IMG/VR virus record: IMGVR_UViG_3300046167_000364
Coordinates: 1 to 58,241 of that record
Direction: 5' to 3' (one strand)
DNA length: 58,241 nucleotides
Source: a virus
Part shown: positions 52,917 to 58,241 of the stretch, piece after piece
How positions within the stretch are numbered: position 1 is the first letter of the stretch
Layout of the letters: each line of letters begins with the position of its first letter
Translations under genes and position numbers: made by a program
The notes under the pieces: generated by a model
The model's input: only the letters and a program-made list of their open reading frames with translations
Told to the model about the DNA's origin: nothing
Databases searched by the model: none

Positions 52917-54113
52917 CTACATAGGATTCCATCGGTAAAACTTCTTCCCATGAGCCCCCCTTCGCTCCAGTGTGAGGTTGTTCCCTTTCAATAAGTCGAT
53001 ACAGGCGCGCAATGTTTTTCTTGTACAGCCGTTGGGGTTTACCTCGTGGTCGCTGAGTAGGTCGAACAACTCCGATTGTGCCCAAGCCTTGTTACTTTTC
53101 ATCACACTGCTGAGTAGGATGTACTCATCTTCGTACTTAGCATTAGCCTTACTTATATTAATTTGAGCCTTTTGCTTACCCTTTAACTCGCTGATATCGT
53201 CGGTACTCATAAACTCAACAGAGTCTACGGACTCTTCGTACTGAACAACTGCGCTAGTTTGCTTGTACTTGAAGCCACCCTCGAAGCTGATCTGGCTACG
53301 ATCCTTTTCATTGATTACTAGAAGTTCTTGATAGGCGGCGAACTTATCGTTCACTGGGTCAAGGCCAAACATATTGTCAACGTCTGACTTCAAATCCCCT
53401 ACGCCTTCGTAGATCAATCGACCGTCCATGCTTCGGTGCTTGTTGCAGTGGCCCAATAAGATGACCGTGCCACCTGCCGCCGCGAACTCACGAAAGACGT
53501 GCAGTACGTCCCGCATATCGCCCTTGTTTAACACTGGCGCAAACTTCTTAAGGGTGTCACATATCACGATCTTGCCATTGGCCTCGCCCTCTATGCGTAT
53601 CTGATCGAGCATACGAAGCGCGTCGTCTGTCTTGCGTAGGTTAGGGTCAACAGAGTTAGCCAAGGTAATCATGTTCATGCCGTGACGCTTGCCCATCTTC
53701 GCCTTCTGAAGCACACCCTTGGCACCGTCATCCTCGTTGAAGTAGATGACATCGGAGCCGCGTATCAGGTTGTTGCGAATAGATTGGAATAGGTTGCCCA
53801 GTATCCACACTGTCTTACCTGCGCCACTGGGTGCGTAGACTAGAGTGACTGTGCCGGTTGTAATCATGCCTGGAATCACGTCCCGCTCCTGTGCGAGGCG
53901 CTCTTCTAGCTCTTCGATCCTTCCGTTTACTGAGGCAGACATCAGCCTTGATAAAGCTGAAGATCCGTTTTGCTTTGTGAAATATGGGTTGCCGGGGAAG
54001 GTTTCATTGATCGCCCTTTCCTTTTCTGCCCATGCTGAGGGTTGCTTTATCTGACTTGGTGGTACTGAGATTTTATTCTGCTCTTGAACGTACCATTCCC
54101 AATCATCCATCAT
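52917..54113 (-). CDS. RecA-fold ATPase, RepA-like helicase (unit B)
   Basis: 398 aa, with a longer N-terminus than unit A. Walker A APSGAGKT, Walker B-like KIVICDTLKKF, GTVILLGHCNKH all kept, and C-terminal winged-helix-like end with SELFDLLSDHEVNPNGCTRK. Clear homologue of 16961-18100. First leftward gene from the divergent promoter region. Confidence 0.75.
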   Translation of the reverse strand: MMDDWEWYVQEQNKISVPPSQIKQPSAWAEKERAINETFPGNPYFTKQNGSSALSRLMSASVNGRIEELEERLAQERDVIPGMITTGTVTLVYAPSGAGKTVWILGNLFQSIRNNLIRGSDVIYFNEDDGAKGVLQKAKMGKRHGMNMITLANSVDPNLRKTDDALRMLDQIRIEGEANGKIVICDTLKKFAPVLNKGDMRDVLHVFREFAAAGGTVILLGHCNKHRSMDGRLIYEGVGDLKSDVDNMFGLDPVNDKFAAYQELLVINEKDRSQISFEGGFKYKQTSAVVQYEESVDSVEFMSTDDISELKGKQKAQINISKANAKYEDEYILLSSVMKSNKAWAQSELFDLLSDHEVNPNGCTRKTLRACIDLLKGNNLTLERRGAHGKKFYRWNPM

Positions 54114-54277
54114 TCTTATCTCCTTTTTTGTTCCAGAAAAGTCTCTAACTTTGCTCTAGTTTTGGCCAACTGTCAAACGTCAGTGTGCCTGATTACAAAT
54201 GTTTACAGATGTTTACATCTTCTCACAACTTAAGTACACTCATTACATCTCAGTACATTTCAACAAAGGAGAATGAG
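54114..54277. promoter_or_regulatory. Divergent promoter region (unit B)
   Basis: Rightward: TTTACA at 54212-54217, 17-base spacer, TACACT at 54235-54240, then AAAGGAG before ATG 54278; TTTACA is also directly repeated at 54202. Leftward: TTGACA with AGTTAGAGACTTTTC 20 bases on, the same arrangement as unit A. The AACCTTTAAAAGGTT palindrome of unit A is not present. Confidence 0.6.
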
Positions 54278-54883
54278 ATGAGTGGAACGGTAAAGATTCA
54301 TGGCAAGGAGTACAAAACTGTAGCCTTGCGTATCCAAGAGTTTAGAGAGAAGCACCCTGACTTCACCATTCAAACCGAGCTAGTCGAGGCTAATGACATG
54401 CTCGTTATTGTCAAGGCAACCATAGCCTGTGCCGGCCAAATCATTGCTACTGGCTACGCTGAAGAAGTTAGAACAGCAAGCAAGATTAATCGAACCTCAG
54501 CATTAGAGAATGCAGAGACCAGTGCCGTCGGCAGGGCCTTAGCCTTCTTCGGATTGGGCGGCTCCGAGATAGCCTCAGCAGATGAGGTAGCTAACGCGAT
54601 TACTCAGCAGAGTAGTCAAGCCTCCAAGGAGGATATGGAAAAGTTGATTGCTCACAACGAAGCATGGCGCAATAACTCTGGCTCTATCTACTTCATCAAG
54701 GAGTACATCGACATGGATGAGCCGAAGTGGGAGAGCGTAGCCGAAGCATGGGCTGAGATTTCAAACGAAGACAAGCAAGCCTTGTGGCTAGCACCTTCAA
54801 AGGGCGGGGTATTTACTACGGCTGAACGTGCCGCGCTCAAATCCGATGAGTTCAATGCCGCACGAAAAGTAATGGGAGAGTAA
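54278..54883 (+). CDS. Probable single-strand annealing protein, non-ERF type
   Basis: 201 aa from ATG 54278. N-terminal part (KIHGKEYKTVALRIQEFREKHPDFTIQTELVE ... TGYAEEVRTASKINRTSALENAETSAVGRALAFFG) matches a group of phage proteins found beside recombination genes, thought to be Rad52- or Sak-like annealases. It occupies ERF's place in unit A. The C-terminus has the SKGGVFTT domain that is a separate gene in unit A. Function by context and partial pattern. Confidence 0.6.
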   Translation: MSGTVKIHGKEYKTVALRIQEFREKHPDFTIQTELVEANDMLVIVKATIACAGQIIATGYAEEVRTASKINRTSALENAETSAVGRALAFFGLGGSEIASADEVANAITQQSSQASKEDMEKLIAHNEAWRNNSGSIYFIKEYIDMDEPKWESVAEAWAEISNEDKQALWLAPSKGGVFTTAERAALKSDEFNAARKVMGE

Positions 54884-54885
54884 CC

Positions 54886-55161
54886 ATGAATGATGAGAAA
54901 GTATTTGTTGATGGCATGATCATCAAGAACAAGACCGAAGGCACACCAGACTGGGTTAAGGAGAAGATCTCTCTTAAGCTTGATGAGTTCGGCGCATGGG
55001 TTGCCGCACAGAAGAAGGCAGACCCCAGCCTTGAGTGGATTAACATTGATATCAAACAGTCTCAGGGTGGCAAGCTGTACGCAGAGCGTGACATGTGGAA
55101 GCCAACGGCTAACGCACAGCCTAAGCAAGCGCCTGTCCCTAACGACGACATCCCTTGGTAA
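54886..55161 (+). CDS. Small protein with SSB-like acidic tail (unit B)
   Basis: 91 aa. Homologue of 18869-19165: VDGMI, KLDEFGAWVAAQKKADPSLEWINIDIK, YAERDMWKPT, and an identical end PNDDIPW after a Pro/Gln linker. Conserved tail despite swapped annealase next door. Confidence 0.65.
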   Translation: MNDEKVFVDGMIIKNKTEGTPDWVKEKISLKLDEFGAWVAAQKKADPSLEWINIDIKQSQGGKLYAERDMWKPTANAQPKQAPVPNDDIPW

Positions 55162-55200
55162 CTTCCAGTGTGGGGTTTTCGTTCCTTTCCCCATACCCTT

Positions 55201-55224
55201 GCCCCGTTTCGGCGGGGCTTTTTT
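55201..55224 (+). terminator. Rho-independent terminator (unit B)
   Basis: GCCCCG (55201-55206), loop TTTCGG, CGGGGC (55213-55218), then six T. Same location as 19205-19227. Confidence 0.85.
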
Positions 55225-55237
55225 ATAGGAGATTCAA

Positions 55238-55420
55238 ATGACAGATCAAACTGAATACCTTTACTACCGTGACCTGTTCGACATCTTCAAGGTGTATCAG
55301 GTGCCAAAGCTTATCCGCATCTTGGATGACCAAGGCATTAATTACTTTAAGGATGCAAGCGAGAAACCCTTTACAACAAGGGCCGCCATTGATGGTGCGT
55401 TAGAAAGGGAGAGTAATTAG
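55238..55420 (+). CDS. Small DUF4224-like protein (unit B)
   Basis: 60 aa, RBS AGGAGATTCAA. Sequence EYLYYRDLFDIFKVYQVPKLIRILDDQGI and PFTTRAAIDGALE matches 19241-19414. Function unknown. Confidence 0.7.
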   Translation: MTDQTEYLYYRDLFDIFKVYQVPKLIRILDDQGINYFKDASEKPFTTRAAIDGALERESN

Positions 55421-55450
55421 TGTCGCAATTTAGCCTACCGGGATGCGACC

Positions 55451-55486
55451 AACCGGCCAACAGGCAAGAGGAGCCTTAGGCCGGTT
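55451..55486. terminator. Hairpin between convergent operons
   Basis: AACCGGCC at 55451-55458 pairs with GGCCGGTT at 55479-55486. It lies between the rightward small gene and the end of the leftward operon, so it may act as a bidirectional terminator, though T-runs are short. Confidence 0.5.
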
Positions 55487-55493
55487 CATCTTA

Positions 55494-55775
55494 TCAGGTG
55501 AAATCTCTGCTCAGGTACTCTTTTTCGTACCGGCAATCTTGATAACCCTGCATGTACGCATCAGACGTACACAGATTTGATTGATTCCGCATGGCATCAG
55601 ACCAGCCGTGCTTGTAATCCCGCTCGATCATGTCGAGATAATCGTTCATGTAGAACTCACACGATCCCAGCTCTGGGGTCTCGTCTACTTCAGTGACTAC
55701 CTTTAGGCCCTTCAGCATTTGAAGCGACTGCTCCAATGAATCCAGGGGCAGTTCCTTGGGTGCTTTAAACTTCAT
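55494..55775 (-). CDS. Small hypothetical protein (GWSDA type, unit B)
   Basis: 93 aa from ATG 55775 (AGGGG upstream; overlaps the previous gene by 11 bases). Contains YMNDYLDMIERDYKHGWSDAM and MQGYQDCRYEKEY, related to 19621-19827, with an extra N-terminal helical part (LDSLEQSLQMLKGL). Confidence 0.65.
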   Translation of the reverse strand: MKFKAPKELPLDSLEQSLQMLKGLKVVTEVDETPELGSCEFYMNDYLDMIERDYKHGWSDAMRNQSNLCTSDAYMQGYQDCRYEKEYLSRDFT

Positions 55776-56073
55776 GGTGTAACCCCTGACAAACGTCTTC
55801 CGCATTGATGATATGAAAGCCTTTCCACTTACAGCTAATGACTTCAATGAACTCCTCAGTGAAGACGGCGACTTGCCCCCACGCCTCATCGGTAAATACC
55901 TCTCGATGTACTGCTACGTCTGCCTCGATCTCTTCCTCGTCTACCAGCAACAAAGCTTGTAGCTTGTCGCGATCAAAGTCTTCGATCTCAGCTCCATGAA
56001 AATCATCCACGTCATCCGGGACGATTGCGTTTATTTGAATAAGAATTTTGTTATCGCTTGTACGGAATGCCAT
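55765..56073 (-). CDS. Acidic hypothetical protein (GAEIEDFD type, unit B)
   Basis: 102 aa. Motifs GAEIEDFDRDK, DEAWGQV and IINAEDV align with 19818-20132. Very acidic in the middle. Overlaps both neighbours in the same way as in unit A. Confidence 0.65.
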   Translation of the reverse strand: MAFRTSDNKILIQINAIVPDDVDDFHGAEIEDFDRDKLQALLLVDEEEIEADVAVHREVFTDEAWGQVAVFTEEFIEVISCKWKGFHIINAEDVCQGLHHEV

Positions 56074-56239
56074 TGAACACCTCGCCTATGCTTTTAATGT
56101 TGATGCCGTTGTATTGTTGCTCGCCTTGAACCTCAGCAATAAACTCGTGCATCCCCTCGAATGTGGGCTGAACCTTTTTAACAGCGCAGGTTTTGAAGTA
56201 CACCCTCACTAACTGCGCCGGGTAATAACGTTCGCTCAC
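56051..56239 (-). CDS. Small hypothetical protein (RYYPAQLVRVYF type, unit B)
   Basis: 62 aa. MSERYYPAQLVRVYFKTCAVKKVQPTFEGM matches the N-terminal part of 20098-20301. C-terminal part differs. Confidence 0.65.
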   Translation of the reverse strand: MSERYYPAQLVRVYFKTCAVKKVQPTFEGMHEFIAEVQGEQQYNGINIKSIGEVFNGIPYKR

Positions 56240-56562
56240 TTGTCCAACTCTTTGAAAAGGTACACGACATTTGATTGCACGTCTTGCTGTGTGCGCGCTA
56301 CCTCGTCGCTCATGTCGGGTATGTCGGCAAGTATTGCGTCCACATCCTTGAGCAACTCAACCGCCGTAGCGATAGCCTCACGCTTTCTGAACTCACGCCA
56401 GCGGTACAACTCACTAAACAAACTGCGGGCAGTGACTTTGATCTGCGCCTCATAGACGTTCTCGTCGCGACTGTTAACGCGTAGCTCCTCCATTAGTAGC
56501 TTAACCTCAGCGTTGCCCAGCTCAGGGCAAGCCTCTATTACCTTCTCTCGTAGTGGCTTCAT
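56236..56562 (-). CDS. Hypothetical early protein (unit B)
   Basis: 108 aa. CPELGNAEVKLLMEELR, ENVYEAQIKVTARSLF and VVYLFKELDK align with 20509-20871. Unit A has an extra 71-aa gene between this and the previous one; unit B does not. Confidence 0.65.
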   Translation of the reverse strand: MKPLREKVIEACPELGNAEVKLLMEELRVNSRDENVYEAQIKVTARSLFSELYRWREFRKREAIATAVELLKDVDAILADIPDMSDEVARTQQDVQSNVVYLFKELDK

Positions 56563-56729
56563 TCTGCTAACTCCTCTTTTAAAATGTCGATGATGTCCTC
56601 ACTAGCTAGACCGAACCGCTCGCACCAGTAAATGAACTCGTAAACGTTAGCCTCTCCGCTGTGCAGATAGTTGTCTGCCGCGTCGCGAATCTGCTGTCCC
56701 GTCTCTCCGTAAGAGTAACGTTGTACCAT
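56559..56729 (-). CDS. Small hypothetical protein
   Basis: 56 aa: MVQRYSYGETGQQIRDAADN then YLHSGEANVYEFIYWCERFG and LASEDIIDILKEELAE. Strong RBS GAAGGAGATCAGC. Its stop overlaps the next gene's ATG (ATGA). Possibly a distant relative of 22020-22235. Confidence 0.65.
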   Translation of the reverse strand: MVQRYSYGETGQQIRDAADNYLHSGEANVYEFIYWCERFGLASEDIIDILKEELAE

Positions 56730-56767
56730 GCTGATCTCCTTCTAAACATCCATAAAGTTTAAACAAG

Positions 56768-56950
56768 TTAAGCAAAGTTATCCAGCCTTTTGACCGCATC
56801 GGACTTCGCCTGCTCTACCTGATCGGCTGTTAGGTGTCCGGCGATAGACTCCGCCAGTGCTAGCGCCTCTTGGGATTGCTCCTCAGTGGGTGCGGTAACA
56901 GCCAACAGAAGGCCGGAGACAAACGCCTCATAATGATTGTCGAAGTTCAT
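56768..56950 (-). CDS. Small helical hypothetical protein
   Basis: 60 aa from ATG 56950, which overlaps the TGA of the upstream (frameshifted) gene; the ATG at 56965 lies inside that gene. Sequence NFDNHYEAFVSGLLLAVTAPTEEQSQEALALAESIAGHL, helical with a repeated small domain feel. Unknown function. Confidence 0.6.
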   Translation of the reverse strand: MNFDNHYEAFVSGLLLAVTAPTEEQSQEALALAESIAGHLTADQVEQAKSDAVKRLDNFA

Positions 56951-57178
56951 CACTCGATCCTCCATACGCGAACGCCACCATCTATCGCGAAGAATTTAAC
57001 GCGCATCCCTAGCGATACAGCCGCAGTTCTGAGACTGCGCGGCTTGTTATCGGTTGACCTGGTATCTTCAAAGAATACGCTGTCGCCTACCTTTCATTTG
57101 GCTAGCGACATCTTGCCACTTGCCTCGCTTCCCTTGTTTCTCCGGCATGGGTACGCCGCTATCAATTTGTAAGTTCAT
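56950..57178 (-). pseudogene. Small phage protein with single-base frameshift
   Basis: Starts MNLQIDSGVPMPEKQGKRGK, then WQDVASQMK. An extra base near 57091 (AAAGGTAGGC where AAAGTAGGC would keep frame) leads to RRQRIL and a stop. In the other frame the typical continuation follows: VGDSVFFEDTRSTDNKPRS, then LRTAAVSLGMRVKFFAIDGG and VRVWRIE to the stop at 56950. The MPEKRGKRGKW...VGDSVFF pattern is common in phages. RBS GAGGAG. Frameshift may be an error, a mutation or programmed. Confidence 0.75.
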
Positions 57179-57180
57179 GC

Positions 57181-57360
57181 TTACAACTCCTCTCTTTTTA
57201 AGGTTTCTAGTTGGTCAATAAAGTAAAAGCCGACAAGGGACGCCACACCTGCAAGCGCCGTTGTCCACCACATGAAGTTAATCGCCGCCATAAATGCAAT
57301 GATGACGTGAGCGGCAGTGCCTACGATTAAACCGCCTATCACTAGGTTTACTTTGCTCAT
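57181..57360 (-). CDS. Small membrane protein
   Basis: 59 aa from ATG 57360 (GAGGTG upstream). Two membrane helices (VIGGLIVGTAAHVIIAFMAA and WWTTALAGVASLVGFYFI) and a charged C-terminus. Could be an exclusion or antiholin protein; not recognised. Confidence 0.65.
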   Translation of the reverse strand: MSKVNLVIGGLIVGTAAHVIIAFMAAINFMWWTTALAGVASLVGFYFIDQLETLKREEL

Positions 57361-57362
57361 GT

Positions 57363-57560
57363 TCACACCTCCCATGTCTTGGTTACGTCTTCGAGGCTGT
57401 CATCCCATAGCCACACCTCAAGACTCCCGCCGTTTAGGTCGCACAGTGAGTGCTCACCGGCCGTCTGTGCCTCCTGGCCTGTCTCATATTCAGGCTCGGA
57501 GCTGAACATCTCGCCACCGTCGCGGTCGATGACAGTAAAGCCGAATAGCTCGCCACTCAT
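57363..57560 (-). CDS. Small acidic hypothetical protein
   Basis: 65 aa from ATG 57560, overlapping the previous stop by one base. Sequence GELFGFTVIDRDGGEMFSSEPEYETGQEAQTAGE, acidic, ending VTKTWEV. Unknown function. Confidence 0.6.
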   Translation of the reverse strand: MSGELFGFTVIDRDGGEMFSSEPEYETGQEAQTAGEHSLCDLNGGSLEVWLWDDSLEDVTKTWEV

Positions 57561-57925
57561 TATCGGCACTCCCATAGCTCGCACAGAGCGCCTTCAACGT
57601 CCATTGCATCCTCAGTGAAGTAAGCCGTTGCACGATCACCCCACCAATACAGCTCGACGGCTTTTGCTTGGAAGTCGATCCAGATATTGGGGCCGCCAAA
57701 GGCCACGAGAATGCGCGCGCTTTTAAATGAACCGTCGCTGTTAACGATGTATTCGATATCGTAAACGTCTGACAGGTAATCGAAGCCGTTCATAAGCTGA
57801 TCGGGATACTCAGGATCGAAGCCGTCCTCATAATCTTCATAAGTAAGACCGTTTTGAATGTTGTCCGCGATTTGGCGCACATGGTCTAGGTTGCGTTGCT
57901 CTTGTGTTTTTTCTATTGCAGTCAT
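57560..57925 (-). CDS. Hypothetical early protein
   Basis: 121 aa from ATG 57925 (AGAGAGATTCAAC upstream). Contains LDHVRQIADNIQNGLTYEDYEDGFD, YDIEYIVNSDGSFKSARILVAFGGPNIWIDFQAKAVELYWWGDRA, a compact domain seen in other small phage proteins. First gene of the leftward early operon in unit B within this window. Confidence 0.65.
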   Translation of the reverse strand: MTAIEKTQEQRNLDHVRQIADNIQNGLTYEDYEDGFDPEYPDQLMNGFDYLSDVYDIEYIVNSDGSFKSARILVAFGGPNIWIDFQAKAVELYWWGDRATAYFTEDAMDVEGALCELWECR

Positions 57926-58241
57926 GTTGAATCTCTCTGTTGTTGGTTGATGGATAGAATCATGGACATCCACCAGGGTAGACACAACAGAATGTGACAA
58001 AACTTTTTTTTATTTATTTTGAAATGTGACAAAAAGGATTTGGGTTGGAGCTGATCGGTTAGGAATTGGGGGTTATGGTTTATGGCTTATTGGGTGCTTC
58101 CCTCATTCTCACCTTTCTCACTCTACCTTTCATATTGCGAATGTATTGGCATAGTCCGTGCCACAATCTTTTGGCATACCGAGTGCCAATTGTTGGGATT
58201 TTTTTGGGGGCGGGGGGGGGTATATGCAAACATGGCTGACG
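57926..58241. promoter_or_regulatory. Regulatory region with two operator-like repeat types
   Basis: Two direct repeats AATGTGACAAAA (57991-58002 and 58023-58034), 32 bases apart and flanking an A/T tract where the leftward promoter should lie. Further right are two palindromes TTGGCA-N7-TGCCA(A/C) at 58146-58164 and 58171-58189, 25 bases apart. The window then ends in a G9 run and TATATGCAAACATGG, reminiscent of the G-run before the GGGCATTCT arrays. No gene seen. Confidence 0.55.

Noticed and set aside
58146-58189. Sigma54 promoters on the leftward strand (GG-N10-GC pattern)
   Set aside because: The match comes from the symmetric TTGGCA/TGCCAA arms; two such palindromes in a row fit operators better, and no activator or sigma54-dependent gene is seen.
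1-58241. tRNA genes, integrase, attachment sites or toxin-antitoxin pairs
   Set aside because: I found no convincing tRNA fold, integrase motif or att-like repeat at gene boundaries; the repeated segments are explained by the second phage unit.

Overview
The window looks like DNA of tailed bacteriophages, most like the short-tailed (podovirus-type) phages known from marine and freshwater metagenomes. Genes are tightly packed, often with ATGA, TGATG or ATGG overlaps, and most starts follow an AGGAG-type ribosome binding site. There is a full head-packaging set (terminase, portal, scaffold, capsid), tail and ejection proteins, a holin, an M15 peptidase, and lambda-like recombination genes (NinB, NinG, ERF). 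I see no integrase, repressor, DNA polymerase, RNA polymerase or tRNA. The host appears Gram-negative, because several genes carry Sec signal peptides; I cannot name it.

The layout is one genome plus most of a second, related one. Unit A runs from 1 to about 33,309. It has the tail fibre end (2-2359), small and exported proteins, holin, a repeat-rich giant protein, tail and ejection genes (8629-15583), a leftward recombination/replication block (15580-18100), a short rightward recombination operon (18247-19414), a long leftward early operon including an ArdC-like antirestriction protein (19621-23959), about 1 kb without genes but full of RNA-like structure and repeats (23960-24996), and the head module (24997-32743). 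Unit B begins inside the tail fibre gene: bases 33310-33525 repeat bases 1-216 exactly. It repeats the A order with varying similarity to the window end. The two are near-identical in several tail genes, unrelated or only distantly related in others, and have swapped parts at sharp borders. The head module occurs once.

The simplest reading is that unit A is one roughly 33.3 kb circular or circularly permuted genome and that unit B is a sister strain joined through the shared tail fibre sequence, either by assembly or as a real concatemer or tandem prophage. Unit B carries four single-base insertions that break otherwise conserved genes (about 34,001, 44,747, 45,557 and 57,091). None was noticed in unit A.

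How it works together: the TerS/TerL motor fills a scaffolded capsid through the portal; adaptor and nozzle proteins close it; large glycine/alanine-rich proteins are probably ejected with the DNA; the holin and M15 peptidase lyse the cell. The leftward ATPase with NinB and NinG, and the rightward annealing protein with a small protein ending in an SSB-like DDIPW tail, form a recombination-based replication set. Next to the ATPase in both units lies a conserved pair of 9-bp direct-repeat arrays around an inverted repeat, a good candidate origin, and one of the arrays recurs upstream of the packaging genes. The most unusual parts are these arrays, a possible ornate structured RNA of about 500 nt at 24.0-24.5 kb, the exported-protein cassette between tail fibre and holin, and the module-count difference in the giant repeat protein (5 versus 9).
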